Assembly: GCF_018314255.1 (NCBI RefSeq)
Contig: NZ_CP073066.1
Span: 2,170,001 to 2,234,000, forward strand
Length of the DNA: 64,000 nt
Direction: 5' to 3'
Source: Lentilactobacillus buchneri
GTDB lineage: Bacteria > Bacillota > Bacilli > Lactobacillales > Lactobacillaceae
Position numbers and translations under genes: made by a program. Under the pieces are notes generated by a model, which saw nothing but the letters and a program-made list of their open reading frames with translations, was not told where the DNA came from and did not search any database. Of this stretch, positions 48,001 through 56,772 are shown one piece after another. Numbering within the stretch: the stretch's first letter is position 1; the number at the start of each line of letters is the position of its first letter.

Positions 48001-48015
48001 ATGGAGGGATGTCAA

Positions 48016-48660
48016 ATGATTCAATATATACAAGAAATTTTACCGGCCTTATTATCTGGAACCAAAATGACTTTATCAATTTTCTTCTGGACATTGATTT
48101 GTTCAATTCCATTAGGGGCATTAGTCGGATTAGGACTCATCCAAAAATTTAAACCGCTGACCTGGCTGCTTAACTTTTACGTTTGGATTATGCGGGGCAC
48201 ACCACTGCTATTGCAATTAATTTTTGTGTTTTATGGATTACCGATTGTTCACATTGTGTTCCAACGTTACGATGCTGCCATGTTTGCTTTCATCTTGAAT
48301 TACACCGCATATTTCGGTGAAATCTTTCGAGGCGGTTTCCAATCAGTTCCCAAGGGCCAATTTGAAAGTGCCAAGGTGCTGCGATTGAGTTATGGCCAAA
48401 CGATTCGAAAGATCGTGATTCCCCAGGTTTTCAAAATTGTTCTGCCATCAATTGGTAATGAAGTGATTAACCTGGTCAAGGATTCCTCATTGGTCTACGT
48501 TATCGGGTTGGGCGACTTACTGCGAGCCGGTAACGTCGCAACGGCCAGGGATGTCACACTGTTGCCGCTGATATTGGTCGGGATTATCTATCTGGCATTA
48601 ACCGCTGTATGTACGATTGTGTTGAAGTTAATCGAGAAACGTGAAAATGTTTGGCATTAG
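48016..48660 (+). CDS. Amino-acid ABC transporter permease (polar amino acid type, probably histidine)
   Basis: 214-residue permease with about five helices; the N-terminal GTKMTLSIFFWTLICSIPLG and EAA loop (KVLRLSYGQTIRKIVIPQ) are of the HisM/GlnP family. ATG 48016 with TGGAGGGA upstream. First gene of a three-gene importer (permease, ATPase, binding protein). The T-box suggests the substrate; family alone does not fix it. Confidence 0.88.
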   Translation: MIQYIQEILPALLSGTKMTLSIFFWTLICSIPLGALVGLGLIQKFKPLTWLLNFYVWIMRGTPLLLQLIFVFYGLPIVHIVFQRYDAAMFAFILNYTAYFGEIFRGGFQSVPKGQFESAKVLRLSYGQTIRKIVIPQVFKIVLPSIGNEVINLVKDSSLVYVIGLGDLLRAGNVATARDVTLLPLILVGIIYLALTAVCTIVLKLIEKRENVWH

Positions 48661-48672
48661 GAGGGGATTACG

Positions 48673-49308
48673 ATGTTAGAGATTAAGAATTTAACCAAAC
48701 GATTTGGCAGCCGAACCATTATTGATGACTTGTCGATGACCGTTAAAGATAATGAAATTATGGCAATTGTTGGCCCTTCCGGTGCCGGCAAAACGACTCT
48801 GTTACGTTGTATTACCGGTTTGGAGTCGGTGAATACCGGAGAATTTTACTGGAATGGCACTCAGTTTGATCCAACCAATACGACTCAAAAAGACACAATC
48901 ATCGGGGTAGTTTTCCAAGATTATCAGTTATTCCCAAACTTAACGGTCCTGGGAAACATTACTTTGGCACCAACGATGGTCAAAAAAGAACCGATGGCTG
49001 ACGTCAAAAAATATGCGCGGGAATTATTGAGTCGCTTGGGCTTGGAAGGCAAAGAAAATTTATATCCTTATCAGCTTTCCGGCGGCCAAAAGCAACGGGT
49101 CGCAATCGTTCGGGCACTGGCAATGCGACCGAAGATCCTTTGCTATGATGAGCCAACGTCGGCCCTTGATCCCGCTTTACGAGATGAAGTTGCCCAAATC
49201 ATCTTGGATCTTAAGAAGCAGGAAATGACCCAGATCGTCGTCACTCATGATATGGATTTTGCTAAAAACGTTGCGGATGAAATTCAGCAGGTCAAACAAA
49301 TTCAGTAG
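48673..49308 (+). CDS. Amino-acid ABC transporter ATP-binding protein
   Basis: 211-residue ATPase of the polar amino acid uptake family: Walker A GPSGAGKTT, signature LSGGQKQR, Walker B ILCYDEPTSALD and VVTHDMDFA. Shorter than GlnQ (about 240), ending soon after the H-loop. TAGGAGGGG before ATG. Lies 12 bases after the permease gene. Confidence 0.9.
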   Translation: MLEIKNLTKRFGSRTIIDDLSMTVKDNEIMAIVGPSGAGKTTLLRCITGLESVNTGEFYWNGTQFDPTNTTQKDTIIGVVFQDYQLFPNLTVLGNITLAPTMVKKEPMADVKKYARELLSRLGLEGKENLYPYQLSGGQKQRVAIVRALAMRPKILCYDEPTSALDPALRDEVAQIILDLKKQEMTQIVVTHDMDFAKNVADEIQQVKQIQ

Positions 49309-49318
49309 GAGGGGTAAA

Positions 49319-50182
49319 ATGTTAAAATCTTTGAAACGATTATTACTCATTACCAGTCTCCTACTCGTGACCGTTGGGTTATCCGGTTGCGGGGTACGCT
49401 ATGTCAGTCGCCAAGGCTCACAGGAAAATCCGGATACGTGGTCGACGGTTTCCAAGCAAAAAAGAATCGTGGTTGGTCTGGATGACAGTTTTGTCCCAAT
49501 GGGCTTTCAGACCAAGAGCGGCAAGATTGTCGGCTATGATGTCGATCTGGCCCGTGCCGTGTTTAAACAGTACGGCATCAAAGTGGACTTTCAGCCAATT
49601 GATTGGTCGATGAACGTCACCGAGCTTCGAAACGGCACGATTGATCTTATCTGGAATGGGTTCTCTATTAATCCCCAGCGAGCAAAGAAGATTACTTTCA
49701 GTGAACCCTATCTAATTAATGATCAAGTATTGGTTTCCAAAAAGAATCAACATATCAACAGTTTCGCAGATATGAAGGGAAAAGTCGCCGGCGTCCAGAG
49801 TGGGTCGGCAGGGGCCATGGATATTGATAACCAACCTAAATTGCTGAAAGATAAGATCAAGGGCCACGAGCCAATCTTATACGACACTTTTACAGACGCG
49901 TTCATCGATTTGAATGCCAACCGAATTCAGGGATTGCTGATTGACAGCATTTATGCCGGTTATTATTTGGAACATCAACCAAATCAATCCAGTTTTAAAT
50001 CGATTCCCAGTGAATTTCCTAAAGAAGAATATGGTGTCGGCATGCGAAAAGGTGATACGGTCTTGAAGCGGAAAATTGATCAAGGTCTCAATCGATTAGC
50101 CAAAAATGGCGAGCTTCACAAAATCAACATGAAGTGGTTTGGAACTGATCGTGACAGTCCGCTCATTAAGAATGCTAAATAA
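49319..50182 (+). CDS. Amino-acid ABC transporter substrate-binding lipoprotein
   Basis: 287-residue extracellular binding lipoprotein (SBP_bac_3). Signal with lipobox LSGC (Cys near residue 22), then IVVGLDDSFVPMGF and GKIVGYDVDLARAVFKQYG, the ligand-binding start of this family. ATG 49319 with TAGGAGGGG upstream; codons further upstream lie in the ATPase gene. Specificity (His suspected) is not readable from the protein. Confidence 0.9.
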   Translation: MLKSLKRLLLITSLLLVTVGLSGCGVRYVSRQGSQENPDTWSTVSKQKRIVVGLDDSFVPMGFQTKSGKIVGYDVDLARAVFKQYGIKVDFQPIDWSMNVTELRNGTIDLIWNGFSINPQRAKKITFSEPYLINDQVLVSKKNQHINSFADMKGKVAGVQSGSAGAMDIDNQPKLLKDKIKGHEPILYDTFTDAFIDLNANRIQGLLIDSIYAGYYLEHQPNQSSFKSIPSEFPKEEYGVGMRKGDTVLKRKIDQGLNRLAKNGELHKINMKWFGTDRDSPLIKNAK

Positions 50183-50197
50183 TTTTGATCATCAATA

Positions 50198-50235
50198 GTC
50201 TGTGGCAAACACGATTTGTCAACAGACCATTTTTG
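50198..50235 (+). terminator. Terminator after the amino-acid ABC operon
   Basis: GTCTGT and ACAGAC pair, extended by an inner G-AAA/TTT-C helix with a bulge, followed by CATTTTTG. Confidence 0.75.
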
Positions 50236-50291
50236 TATTCGAATCCTTTGCCGATCAATTCTCTATTTTTCCTTATTATTGGCAGATTATA

Positions 50292-50320
50292 TTGAGATTT
50301 TAATGATTTTATTTTATGAT
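50292..50320 (+). promoter_or_regulatory. Promoter of the M16 peptidase operon
   Basis: TTGAGA, 17 bases, TATGAT, 32 bases before the start codon. Confidence 0.78.
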
Positions 50321-50351
50321 AAAATTTGTGACTAATTGAGGAGGAAACTCA

Positions 50352-51620
50352 GTGAAATACGAGATTGCAAAAGGGATTAGCTTGACGACAATCCCCACCA
50401 CAAAATTCAAAAATAATAAATTGGTGATGAATTTCACCTTTCCGGCCCAACATCAAAACTACGCCAAATTGGCACTGTTGGCTGAACTGCTGGAAAATTG
50501 CTCTGCCCAATACAACAGTGAGTTGTTGGTTTCCCGCCAACTGTCAAAAATGTACGGGGCCAGTTTTGGTGTGACTGTCTTAAGGTATGGCAATCAGCAT
50601 ACCCTGCAGGTGTCGATTACGTTTCCCAATGACAAGTACCTACCGCCAAAAAGTGAGCTAACTAGTGAAATATTGGCATTTCTAAAGGAAATGATTGAGG
50701 ATCCATTTATTGAAGGCGATCAGTTCAACCAAGCATATTTTCAAATTCATCAAGGGAATATGGTTCATTATCTGGATTCGATCCAAGATAACAAGGAGTT
50801 CTTCTCAACCTTGGAGCTTCAACGTTTGTATTACCCAAATGATCCTGACCATGGTCACTTCCTGATGGGCAGTCATCAAGAAATGAGCCAAATTTCTGCT
50901 CAAGAGCTGTACACATTTTATCGATGGGTCCTTAACTCAGCGAAGATTACCATCTTGGCTGGTGGCGATTTAATTGACGACCAACTTGTAACGGGATTTA
51001 AAGAATTTGCCTCATTTACTGATCGAATGCCGGAAGACTATCAATTAAGAGTTGTGCCGGCACCAATATTGCAGGTCCAACAAGGAACCAAAGTGATTGC
51101 CGGTTCTCAGTCAGTTCTCAGCATGGCTTACGAACTACCAATCTATTTTGGGGACGATGATTACTTTGCTTCCATCATTTTTAATCAGTTATTTGGTGGG
51201 TCAAGCAGATCGTTGCTATTTACAAACGTTCGTGAAAAGAACAGTTTGGCCTACGACATTCATAGTGGCTATAATTCATTAGTCGGAATGGTAACCGTTC
51301 AGGCGGGGATTGATTTTAAAGATGAAGATCGCGTTATTCAGATGGTCGCCGATCAATTGCAGCAGACCAGCGACGGGAAGTATTCCGATGAATTGCTCGA
51401 CGGTGTCAAGCAGGCATTGATTAACCAACATCGTTCAGAAGCCGATCACCTCGGATCATTGATCGAGAAGCAGTATCTCCAGCAGATGATGGGCTTTAGT
51501 TTGAGTGATACCAAATGGGAGCAACAGGTCGCTTCTGTGACGCGTTCGCAGATTGCCCAAGTTGCCAAACGGTTGACTTTACGAGCCATTTATCAGTTGA
51601 ACAGCAGGGGGGATGCATAA
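50352..51620 (+). CDS. yfmF: M16-family protein YfmF (YmfF), inactive-site type
   Basis: 422 residues of the insulinase/M16 fold, lacking the HxxEH zinc motif in its N-terminal half, so it is likely the non-catalytic partner of the active M16 protein encoded next. In Bacillus the pair YmfF/YmfH lies in the same neighbourhood (before ymfM/rodZ) and has been linked to EF-P 5-aminopentanol modification. GTG start with GAGGAAAC. Ends in TAATG overlap with yfmH. Confidence 0.85.
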   Translation: MKYEIAKGISLTTIPTTKFKNNKLVMNFTFPAQHQNYAKLALLAELLENCSAQYNSELLVSRQLSKMYGASFGVTVLRYGNQHTLQVSITFPNDKYLPPKSELTSEILAFLKEMIEDPFIEGDQFNQAYFQIHQGNMVHYLDSIQDNKEFFSTLELQRLYYPNDPDHGHFLMGSHQEMSQISAQELYTFYRWVLNSAKITILAGGDLIDDQLVTGFKEFASFTDRMPEDYQLRVVPAPILQVQQGTKVIAGSQSVLSMAYELPIYFGDDDYFASIIFNQLFGGSSRSLLFTNVREKNSLAYDIHSGYNSLVGMVTVQAGIDFKDEDRVIQMVADQLQQTSDGKYSDELLDGVKQALINQHRSEADHLGSLIEKQYLQQMMGFSLSDTKWEQQVASVTRSQIAQVAKRLTLRAIYQLNSRGDA

Positions 51621-52912
51621 TGGAATTGATTGACTATCCAAACTACAATGAAAAACTATTTGTTCAGACCCTCTCAAATGGATTGACCGTTTATCTCCAA
51701 CCCAAAGCAGGGTTTAATAAGACGACCGCCGTTTTGGGGGTGAATTATGGCTCCGTTGACAGTCAGTTCATGCTGAATGGCGAAAAAGTCGTTCAACCTG
51801 CAGGAATTGCCCATTTTTTGGAGCATAAGATGTTCGATAAAAAGGATTACGACGTTTTTGAGCTGTTCAATAAAACCGGAGCGCGTTCGAATGCCTTCAC
51901 AAGTTTTACCAAGACGAATTACCTCTTCTCAACTGCCGAATCCGTGAAAGAAAATTTGGATATTTTGTTGGATTTTGTCCAGATTCCATATTTTACCCAA
52001 GCTAAAGTCCAACGGGAAAAGGGAATTATTGATCAAGAAATCAATATGTATCAAAATGATCCGGACAATCAGGCGTACTTTAAAACGATTGCCAGTTTGT
52101 ATCCAAACTCGGTGTTGGCAAACGATATTGCCGGCGACATTCAGACGGTTGATAAGATTACCCTGGAAGATGTTGAGTTGGCTTATCGAACCTTTTACCG
52201 GCCGGAAAATATGAGTCTGTTTATCACCGGCAAACTCGATCCCAGCGAAGTTATGAACTGGATTGAGGATAATCAACGGCGAAAATCGACACCGGCACCC
52301 ATTAACCTGCAACGCCGACTGACGCTCCCCGAGGCATCCAAAGAAACCGTTCTCCACACGAAAATGGATGTTTCCAGGCCTAAAATAACGCTGGGGCTAC
52401 GGGGAAGCGACCAAGTACCAACAGGCCGGGATGGACTAAAGTACGAAATCGCCATCTCTGTGATGTTTGATCTGTTTTTGAGTGAAAACTCCGTGGAATA
52501 TGATAAACTGTATCATGATGAAATCATTGATGACACGTTTTCATGGGAATTTGAAAATGAACGCGGCTTTCATTTTGCCGTGATTAACGGCGATACTGAT
52601 AAGCCATTGGAACTCATTAACCGGCTCAAACAAATCATTGCAGATATTCCAACCAAGATTGGTCACCTCCAAGCCGAATTTCAGTTGCAAAAAAACGAGT
52701 TATTTGGCAACTACATTGAAATGATGGATTCTGAAGAAGCAATCAGTGGCCAGTTTGATGGATTTATCGGTGAACCTGTTACAATATATGATGAGGTTGA
52801 GATTCTCAAATCATTAACCTTGGGGGATGTTTTTGAGGCGGCCCACAGTTTTTTGGACCAAGCAACAGTTCAAGAAGTGATGATTCAAAATTCCGACCAG
52901 CCAAAGGGATAG
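51620..52912 (+). CDS. yfmH: M16-family zinc peptidase YfmH (YmfH)
   Basis: 430 residues; the inverted zinc motif HFLEH is visible near residue 60 with the downstream glutamate in the IIDQEINMY region, so this is the catalytic M16 partner. ATG 51620 shares one base with the yfmF stop and has GGGGGG upstream. Together with YfmF it forms the usual pair before rodZ. Substrate not known from sequence. Confidence 0.88.
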   Translation: MELIDYPNYNEKLFVQTLSNGLTVYLQPKAGFNKTTAVLGVNYGSVDSQFMLNGEKVVQPAGIAHFLEHKMFDKKDYDVFELFNKTGARSNAFTSFTKTNYLFSTAESVKENLDILLDFVQIPYFTQAKVQREKGIIDQEINMYQNDPDNQAYFKTIASLYPNSVLANDIAGDIQTVDKITLEDVELAYRTFYRPENMSLFITGKLDPSEVMNWIEDNQRRKSTPAPINLQRRLTLPEASKETVLHTKMDVSRPKITLGLRGSDQVPTGRDGLKYEIAISVMFDLFLSENSVEYDKLYHDEIIDDTFSWEFENERGFHFAVINGDTDKPLELINRLKQIIADIPTKIGHLQAEFQLQKNELFGNYIEMMDSEEAISGQFDGFIGEPVTIYDEVEILKSLTLGDVFEAAHSFLDQATVQEVMIQNSDQPKG

Positions 52913-52962
52913 TTGATAAATTATAGTTTATGAATTACTTAAAATAATCAAGGCTTTCCTTA

Positions 52963-52971
52963 TGATATACT
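52963..52971 (+). promoter_or_regulatory. Extended -10 promoter of rodZ-pgsA
   Basis: TG-A-TATACT, weak -35, 36 bases before the rodZ start. Confidence 0.6.
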
Positions 52972-53007
52972 TAGTGGAGAATACAAAAAATTCAATGGAG
53001 AATGAGT

Positions 53008-54078
53008 ATGAGCGACGAAAAAGATAATTTAACAATTGGGAAAAAACTACATGACGCACGAGTGGCCAAAGGTTACACGCTGGATGATTTACAAAAGAAC
53101 ACTAAGATTCAGAAACGCTATCTAATTGCGATCGAAGATAATGATTTTGACGCCTTGCCGGGTGATTTTTATGTTCGAGCATTTGTTAAGCAGTATGCCG
53201 ATTCGGTTGGTCTGGACGGAAGTGAGCTGCTAAGCCAGTTTGATACTAAATTGCCCGATACCGAAGACCCGGAATATGTGGATCGGGTCAATGATGACAA
53301 CCCTGAGACGAGATCTGCTCAACGAAAGGTTGAAGAACGCAATGATAAACTGCGGCGCTATATTCCGATTATTTCGGTGTCCGTCGTCGTTTTAATCATT
53401 TTGATTGCCATTTGGGTGGCTGCGGCCAGAAGTACCCGAAACACTGCCAAAACGCAAATTGAGACCAGCAAAGTTTCCGTTTCCGGCGACAAATCATCCA
53501 GTTCCAAGGCTTCCAGTTCGAAGAAAGCCAAGACGACTAAGAAGGCCAAGGGGATTACCTTTAAGAAGGTTACTGCTTCTGGCAGCAATCTGACCTACCG
53601 ATTCACCGGAACTTCCGGTACAACGCCACTGAAGATTTCCGTAACCGGTTCCGGGAGTGCCTGGACGTCGGTTTCTGCAGATGGCACTTCTTTATGGCAA
53701 GCTTCATTAACCAGTGGTAATTCACATACAATCTCGCTTCCAAGCTCGACCAATACCGTTACGATTAATACTGGCAACGCTGAAGCGACCCGGATTACCG
53801 TGGGCGGCAAGAAGTTGACGTTGGCGGCACCGTTAAATGGCGGTTCAACTCAGGTGAGAGTTGTCACATTGCAGTTTGGCAAGCCAAGTTCATCTGCTTC
53901 AACCAGCTCTAGTTCAAGTAGTGCCACGACGGGTGCCTCAACTACCAGTAGCACAACCGGGACGACCGGCACCACTGGAACGTCCTCAACGACTGGTACT
54001 GACACAACCGGCAACACGAATGCAACAACTGGCAGCACTGGTACGAATAATAATACCGGTACCACCAATGGCTATTAG
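53008..54078 (+). CDS. rodZ: RodZ-like helix-turn-helix membrane protein (YmfM)
   Basis: 356 residues: cytoplasmic HTH (about 10-75, IGKKLHDARVAKGYTLDDL) that in RodZ binds MreB, one transmembrane helix (about 115-137), a Ser/Lys linker, then an extracellular DUF4115-type beta domain, and a Ser/Thr/Gly-rich tail of about 60 residues ending in NGY. ATG 53008, seven bases after GGAG; the ATG at 53002 is too close to the SD. Links MreB to wall synthesis. Confidence 0.88.
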   Translation: MSDEKDNLTIGKKLHDARVAKGYTLDDLQKNTKIQKRYLIAIEDNDFDALPGDFYVRAFVKQYADSVGLDGSELLSQFDTKLPDTEDPEYVDRVNDDNPETRSAQRKVEERNDKLRRYIPIISVSVVVLIILIAIWVAAARSTRNTAKTQIETSKVSVSGDKSSSSKASSSKKAKTTKKAKGITFKKVTASGSNLTYRFTGTSGTTPLKISVTGSGSAWTSVSADGTSLWQASLTSGNSHTISLPSSTNTVTINTGNAEATRITVGGKKLTLAAPLNGGSTQVRVVTLQFGKPSSSASTSSSSSSATTGASTTSSTTGTTGTTGTSSTTGTDTTGNTNATTGSTGTNNNTGTTNGY

Positions 54079-54095
54079 TCAGCTGGAGGTTTAAC

Positions 54096-54677
54096 ATGAA
54101 TTTACCGAATAAATTAACACTATTTCGAATCATCCTGATTCCGTTCTTTATCCTGATCCTCGCGGTCCCAATCTTTTCCGGCAGCGTTGTTTGGGCGGGA
54201 ACCACGATCAGTATGACCAGATTGTGGGCGACAATTATCTTTGTGGTCGCCTCTCTAACCGATTTCTTAGATGGTCAGATTGCCAGACGAAATCATTTGG
54301 TAACCAACTTTGGAAAGTTCGCCGATCCCTTGGCAGATAAAATGCTGGTAATGACGGCATTTCTGTTTTTAGTTGGCCTGGGGGATGTTCCGGCATGGGT
54401 CGCCGCGATTATTGTCTGCCGTGAATTGGCGGTAACCGGACTGCGGCTGATCATTGTCGAGAACGAAGGTCAAGTCATTGCTGCGGCCTGGCCGGGCAAG
54501 ATCAAGACAACCACTCAAATGCTGGCGATCATTTTACTGTTCTTGAACAACGTTTTATTTGATGCAGTCAACATTCCAATGGGCTTAATTCTGTTATACA
54601 TTTGCCTATTCTTCACGATTTACTCAGGAATTGATTACTTTGTAAAAAATCGCTCAGTATTTTCAGATTCATTTTAA
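54096..54677 (+). CDS. pgsA: CDP-diacylglycerol--glycerol-3-phosphate 3-phosphatidyltransferase
   Basis: Membrane enzyme making phosphatidylglycerophosphate, precursor of PG and cardiolipin. 193 residues with about five helices; the CDP-alcohol phosphotransferase motif D-x2-DG-x2-AR-x8-G-x3-D-x3-D is complete between DFLDGQIARR and GKFADPLADK. CTGGAGG before the ATG. Position between rodZ and cinA is conserved in Firmicutes. Confidence 0.95.
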   Translation: MNLPNKLTLFRIILIPFFILILAVPIFSGSVVWAGTTISMTRLWATIIFVVASLTDFLDGQIARRNHLVTNFGKFADPLADKMLVMTAFLFLVGLGDVPAWVAAIIVCRELAVTGLRLIIVENEGQVIAAAWPGKIKTTTQMLAIILLFLNNVLFDAVNIPMGLILLYICLFFTIYSGIDYFVKNRSVFSDSF

Positions 54678-54782
54678 TCACAGCTGCCGGAGGGTTCATG
54701 AAAATGAGTCTTCCGGTATTTGTGTCTTGTTAGATAAAAATCAAGTATTTAACGTACTTATGAACTAGAGGGAGCAAGTAAG

Positions 54783-55256
54783 ATGACATTGGAAGAGACA
54801 TTAGTAAATGAACTATTATCCCGACACATTACAATTACAGCGGCTGAAAGTTTAACTGCCGGTGAATTTCAGAGCACTCTCGGTAATGTGCCCGGCGTCT
54901 CAGAAGTTTTTGAGGGGGGATTTGTCACATACTCAAATCAGGTTAAAGAACAACTACTGCAGATACCAAGTGAAGTAATTGATGAAAATGGTGTCGTGAG
55001 TGAACCGACTGCCATTTGGATGGCAAATCAGGCCCGAAGCATCATGAATAAAGATCTGGGCGTATCCTTTACCGGAGTGGCCGGGCCGGACACGTTGGAA
55101 GGCGATCCTGCTGGCACGGTCTGGATTGGCATTGCCTATGGAACCCAATATACTTATGCGAAACAGTTTCATTTCACGGGTGATCGAAATCAGATTCGGG
55201 CCGCTGCAGTCAAGGCCGGCTTGGAGATGGCGTTGGACATGATTCATCGCTATTAA
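54783..55256 (+). CDS. Nicotinamide-nucleotide amidohydrolase domain protein (CinA C-terminal)
   Basis: 157-residue stand-alone CinA C-terminal (PncC) domain, with TAAESLTAGEFQS, EVFEGGFVTYSNQVK and FTGVAGPDTLEGDPAGTVWIG conserved. The enzyme deamidates NMN to nicotinate mononucleotide in NAD recycling. Most Bacilli have a two-domain CinA (about 415 residues) between pgsA and recA; the MoaB-like N-terminal domain is missing here. The gene has its own SD (GAGGGAG) and ATG. Confidence 0.88.
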   Translation: MTLEETLVNELLSRHITITAAESLTAGEFQSTLGNVPGVSEVFEGGFVTYSNQVKEQLLQIPSEVIDENGVVSEPTAIWMANQARSIMNKDLGVSFTGVAGPDTLEGDPAGTVWIGIAYGTQYTYAKQFHFTGDRNQIRAAAVKAGLEMALDMIHRY

Positions 55257-55262
55257 ATTAAT

Positions 55263-55276
55263 CGAACTTTTGTTCG
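55263..55276. promoter_or_regulatory. LexA (SOS) operator of recA
   Basis: CGAAC-TTTT-GTTCG is a perfect match to the Gram-positive LexA/DinR palindrome CGAAC-N4-GTTCG. It lies nine bases upstream of the recA -35 box. Confidence 0.9.
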
Positions 55277-55284
55277 CGTTTTGA

Positions 55285-55313
55285 TTGCTTTTTTGGATAA
55301 TCATTAGTATAGT
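55285..55313 (+). promoter_or_regulatory. Promoter of recA
   Basis: TTGCTT and TATAGT spaced by 17 bases, 42 bases before the ATG and just downstream of the SOS operator. Confidence 0.75.
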
Positions 55314-55355
55314 TAGTAAGTAAACTTTTCCGTTAAGGATAGTGGGAGGAATTTA

Positions 55356-56495
55356 ATGGCTGACCAAAGAAAAGTAGCTTTAGATAAAGCCTTAAAGAAT
55401 ATTGAAAAAGAATTTGGTAAGGGATCCATCATGAGAATGGGCGACAAAGCCGATACTCAAATTTCCACAATTCCATCTGGTTCATTAGCGCTTGATGATG
55501 CGCTGGGAGTGGGGGGATACCCACGGGGCAGAATCGTTGAAATCTATGGACCTGAAAGTTCAGGTAAGACCACTGTGGCGCTTCATGCGGTTGCCGAAGT
55601 TCAAAAGCGCGGCGGCACAGCTGCCTACATTGATGCCGAAAACGCCCTGGATCCGGTTTATGCAACCCACCTGGGTGTGAATATTGACGATCTGTTACTT
55701 TCGCAACCAGATACTGGTGAACAAGGCCTCCAGATTACTGACGCATTGGTTACCAGTGGGGCAATTGATATCGTTGTCATTGATTCAGTCGCTGCATTGG
55801 TTCCCCGAGCTGAAATCGAAGGGGAAATGGGGGACGCCCACGTTGGTCTGCAGGCTCGACTGATGTCGCAAGCCCTCCGGAAACTTTCTGGAACGATCAG
55901 TAAGACCAAGACGATTGCCATTTTCATTAATCAGATTCGTGAAAAAGTTGGTGTGATGTTTGGTAATCCGGAGACTACCCCCGGTGGTCGTGCCTTGAAG
56001 TTTTATGCGACAATTCGACTCGAAATTCGTCGGGCTGAACAGATTAAGGACGGTACCAACATCATTGGTAACCGTGTCCGCATCAAAGTCGTTAAGAATA
56101 AGGTTGCACCGCCATTTAAACGTGCTGAAGTTGATATCATGTATGGCAAGGGTATATCCCAATCTGGCGAATTGGTTGATATGGCTGTTGAAAAAGACAT
56201 TATTAACAAGTCCGGCTCATGGTATTCATATGGTGAAGAAAGAATTGGTCAAGGCCGTGAGAATGCCAAGACTTATCTTGAAGAACATCAAGATATGTAT
56301 GACGAGGTGATGAAGAAAGTCAGGGCTGCCTACGACATTCCTGATGAAACTGACTCGGACACCTCTGATGACAAAGCCAGTTCCGATAAGAAGACCGATA
56401 AAAAAGCCGACAAAAAGGATTCCAAAAAGGAATCGGCAACCGGTTCTTCAAAAGAAACCAAAACTGATAGCATCGATCTTGATATTGGCAAGTAA
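55356..56495 (+). CDS. recA: Recombinase RecA
   Basis: DNA strand-exchange protein and LexA co-protease, 379 residues. Walker A GPESSGKT at 65-72, the L2/[14 protein letters not shown] block, and a C-terminal tail very rich in Lys, Asp and Ser (about 335-379), longer than in E. coli. GGGAGGA before ATG. Regulated by the LexA site upstream. Confidence 0.97.
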   Translation: MADQRKVALDKALKNIEKEFGKGSIMRMGDKADTQISTIPSGSLALDDALGVGGYPRGRIVEIYGPESSGKTTVALHAVAEVQKRGGTAAYIDAENALDPVYATHLGVNIDDLLLSQPDTGEQGLQITDALVTSGAIDIVVIDSVAALVPRAEIEGEMGDAHVGLQARLMSQALRKLSGTISKTKTIAIFINQIREKVGVMFGNPETTPGGRALKFYATIRLEIRRAEQIKDGTNIIGNRVRIKVVKNKVAPPFKRAEVDIMYGKGISQSGELVDMAVEKDIINKSGSWYSYGEERIGQGRENAKTYLEEHQDMYDEVMKKVRAAYDIPDETDSDTSDDKASSDKKTDKKADKKDSKKESATGSSKETKTDSIDLDIGK

Positions 56496-56527
56496 TTGGC
56501 ACTACCAAATGCAAATAGATTTCGTTA

Positions 56528-56557
56528 ATGGGCACTCAGAGGAGATGCCCATTTTTT
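56528..56557 (+). terminator. Terminator after recA
   Basis: ATGGGC and GCCCAT pair around a 13-base loop, followed by six T. Confidence 0.85.
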
Positions 56558-56665
56558 GTGAGTTAATCAAGGCACAGCAGGCTTTTGTGAAACATTTTAA
56601 AAGAAAATATGGTCACTCAAAAATCTTGTTATATACAAATACCAAAAACCGCAACGTAAAGATGA

Positions 56666-56694
56666 TTGACACTAGTGTTAACAAACATTAAAAT
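56666..56694 (+). promoter_or_regulatory. Promoter of rny
   Basis: TTGACA, 17 bases, TAAAAT: near-consensus, giving a leader of about 70 bases before rny. Confidence 0.82.
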
Positions 56695-56772
56695 AAGAAT
56701 TGTGTCAATAATCAAATAACATCTAATTGGTTTACAAATAATCATTTTTTGATGATTTGGAGGTGAAAAGCC

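Noticed and set aside
50352..51620. Active M16 peptidase for the first gene of the pair
   Set aside because: No HxxEH zinc motif is present; only the second protein of the pair has it.
54684..54725. Terminator after pgsA
   Set aside because: CCGGAGG/CTTCCGG can pair, but the loop is long and no T-run follows; too weak to list as a terminator.
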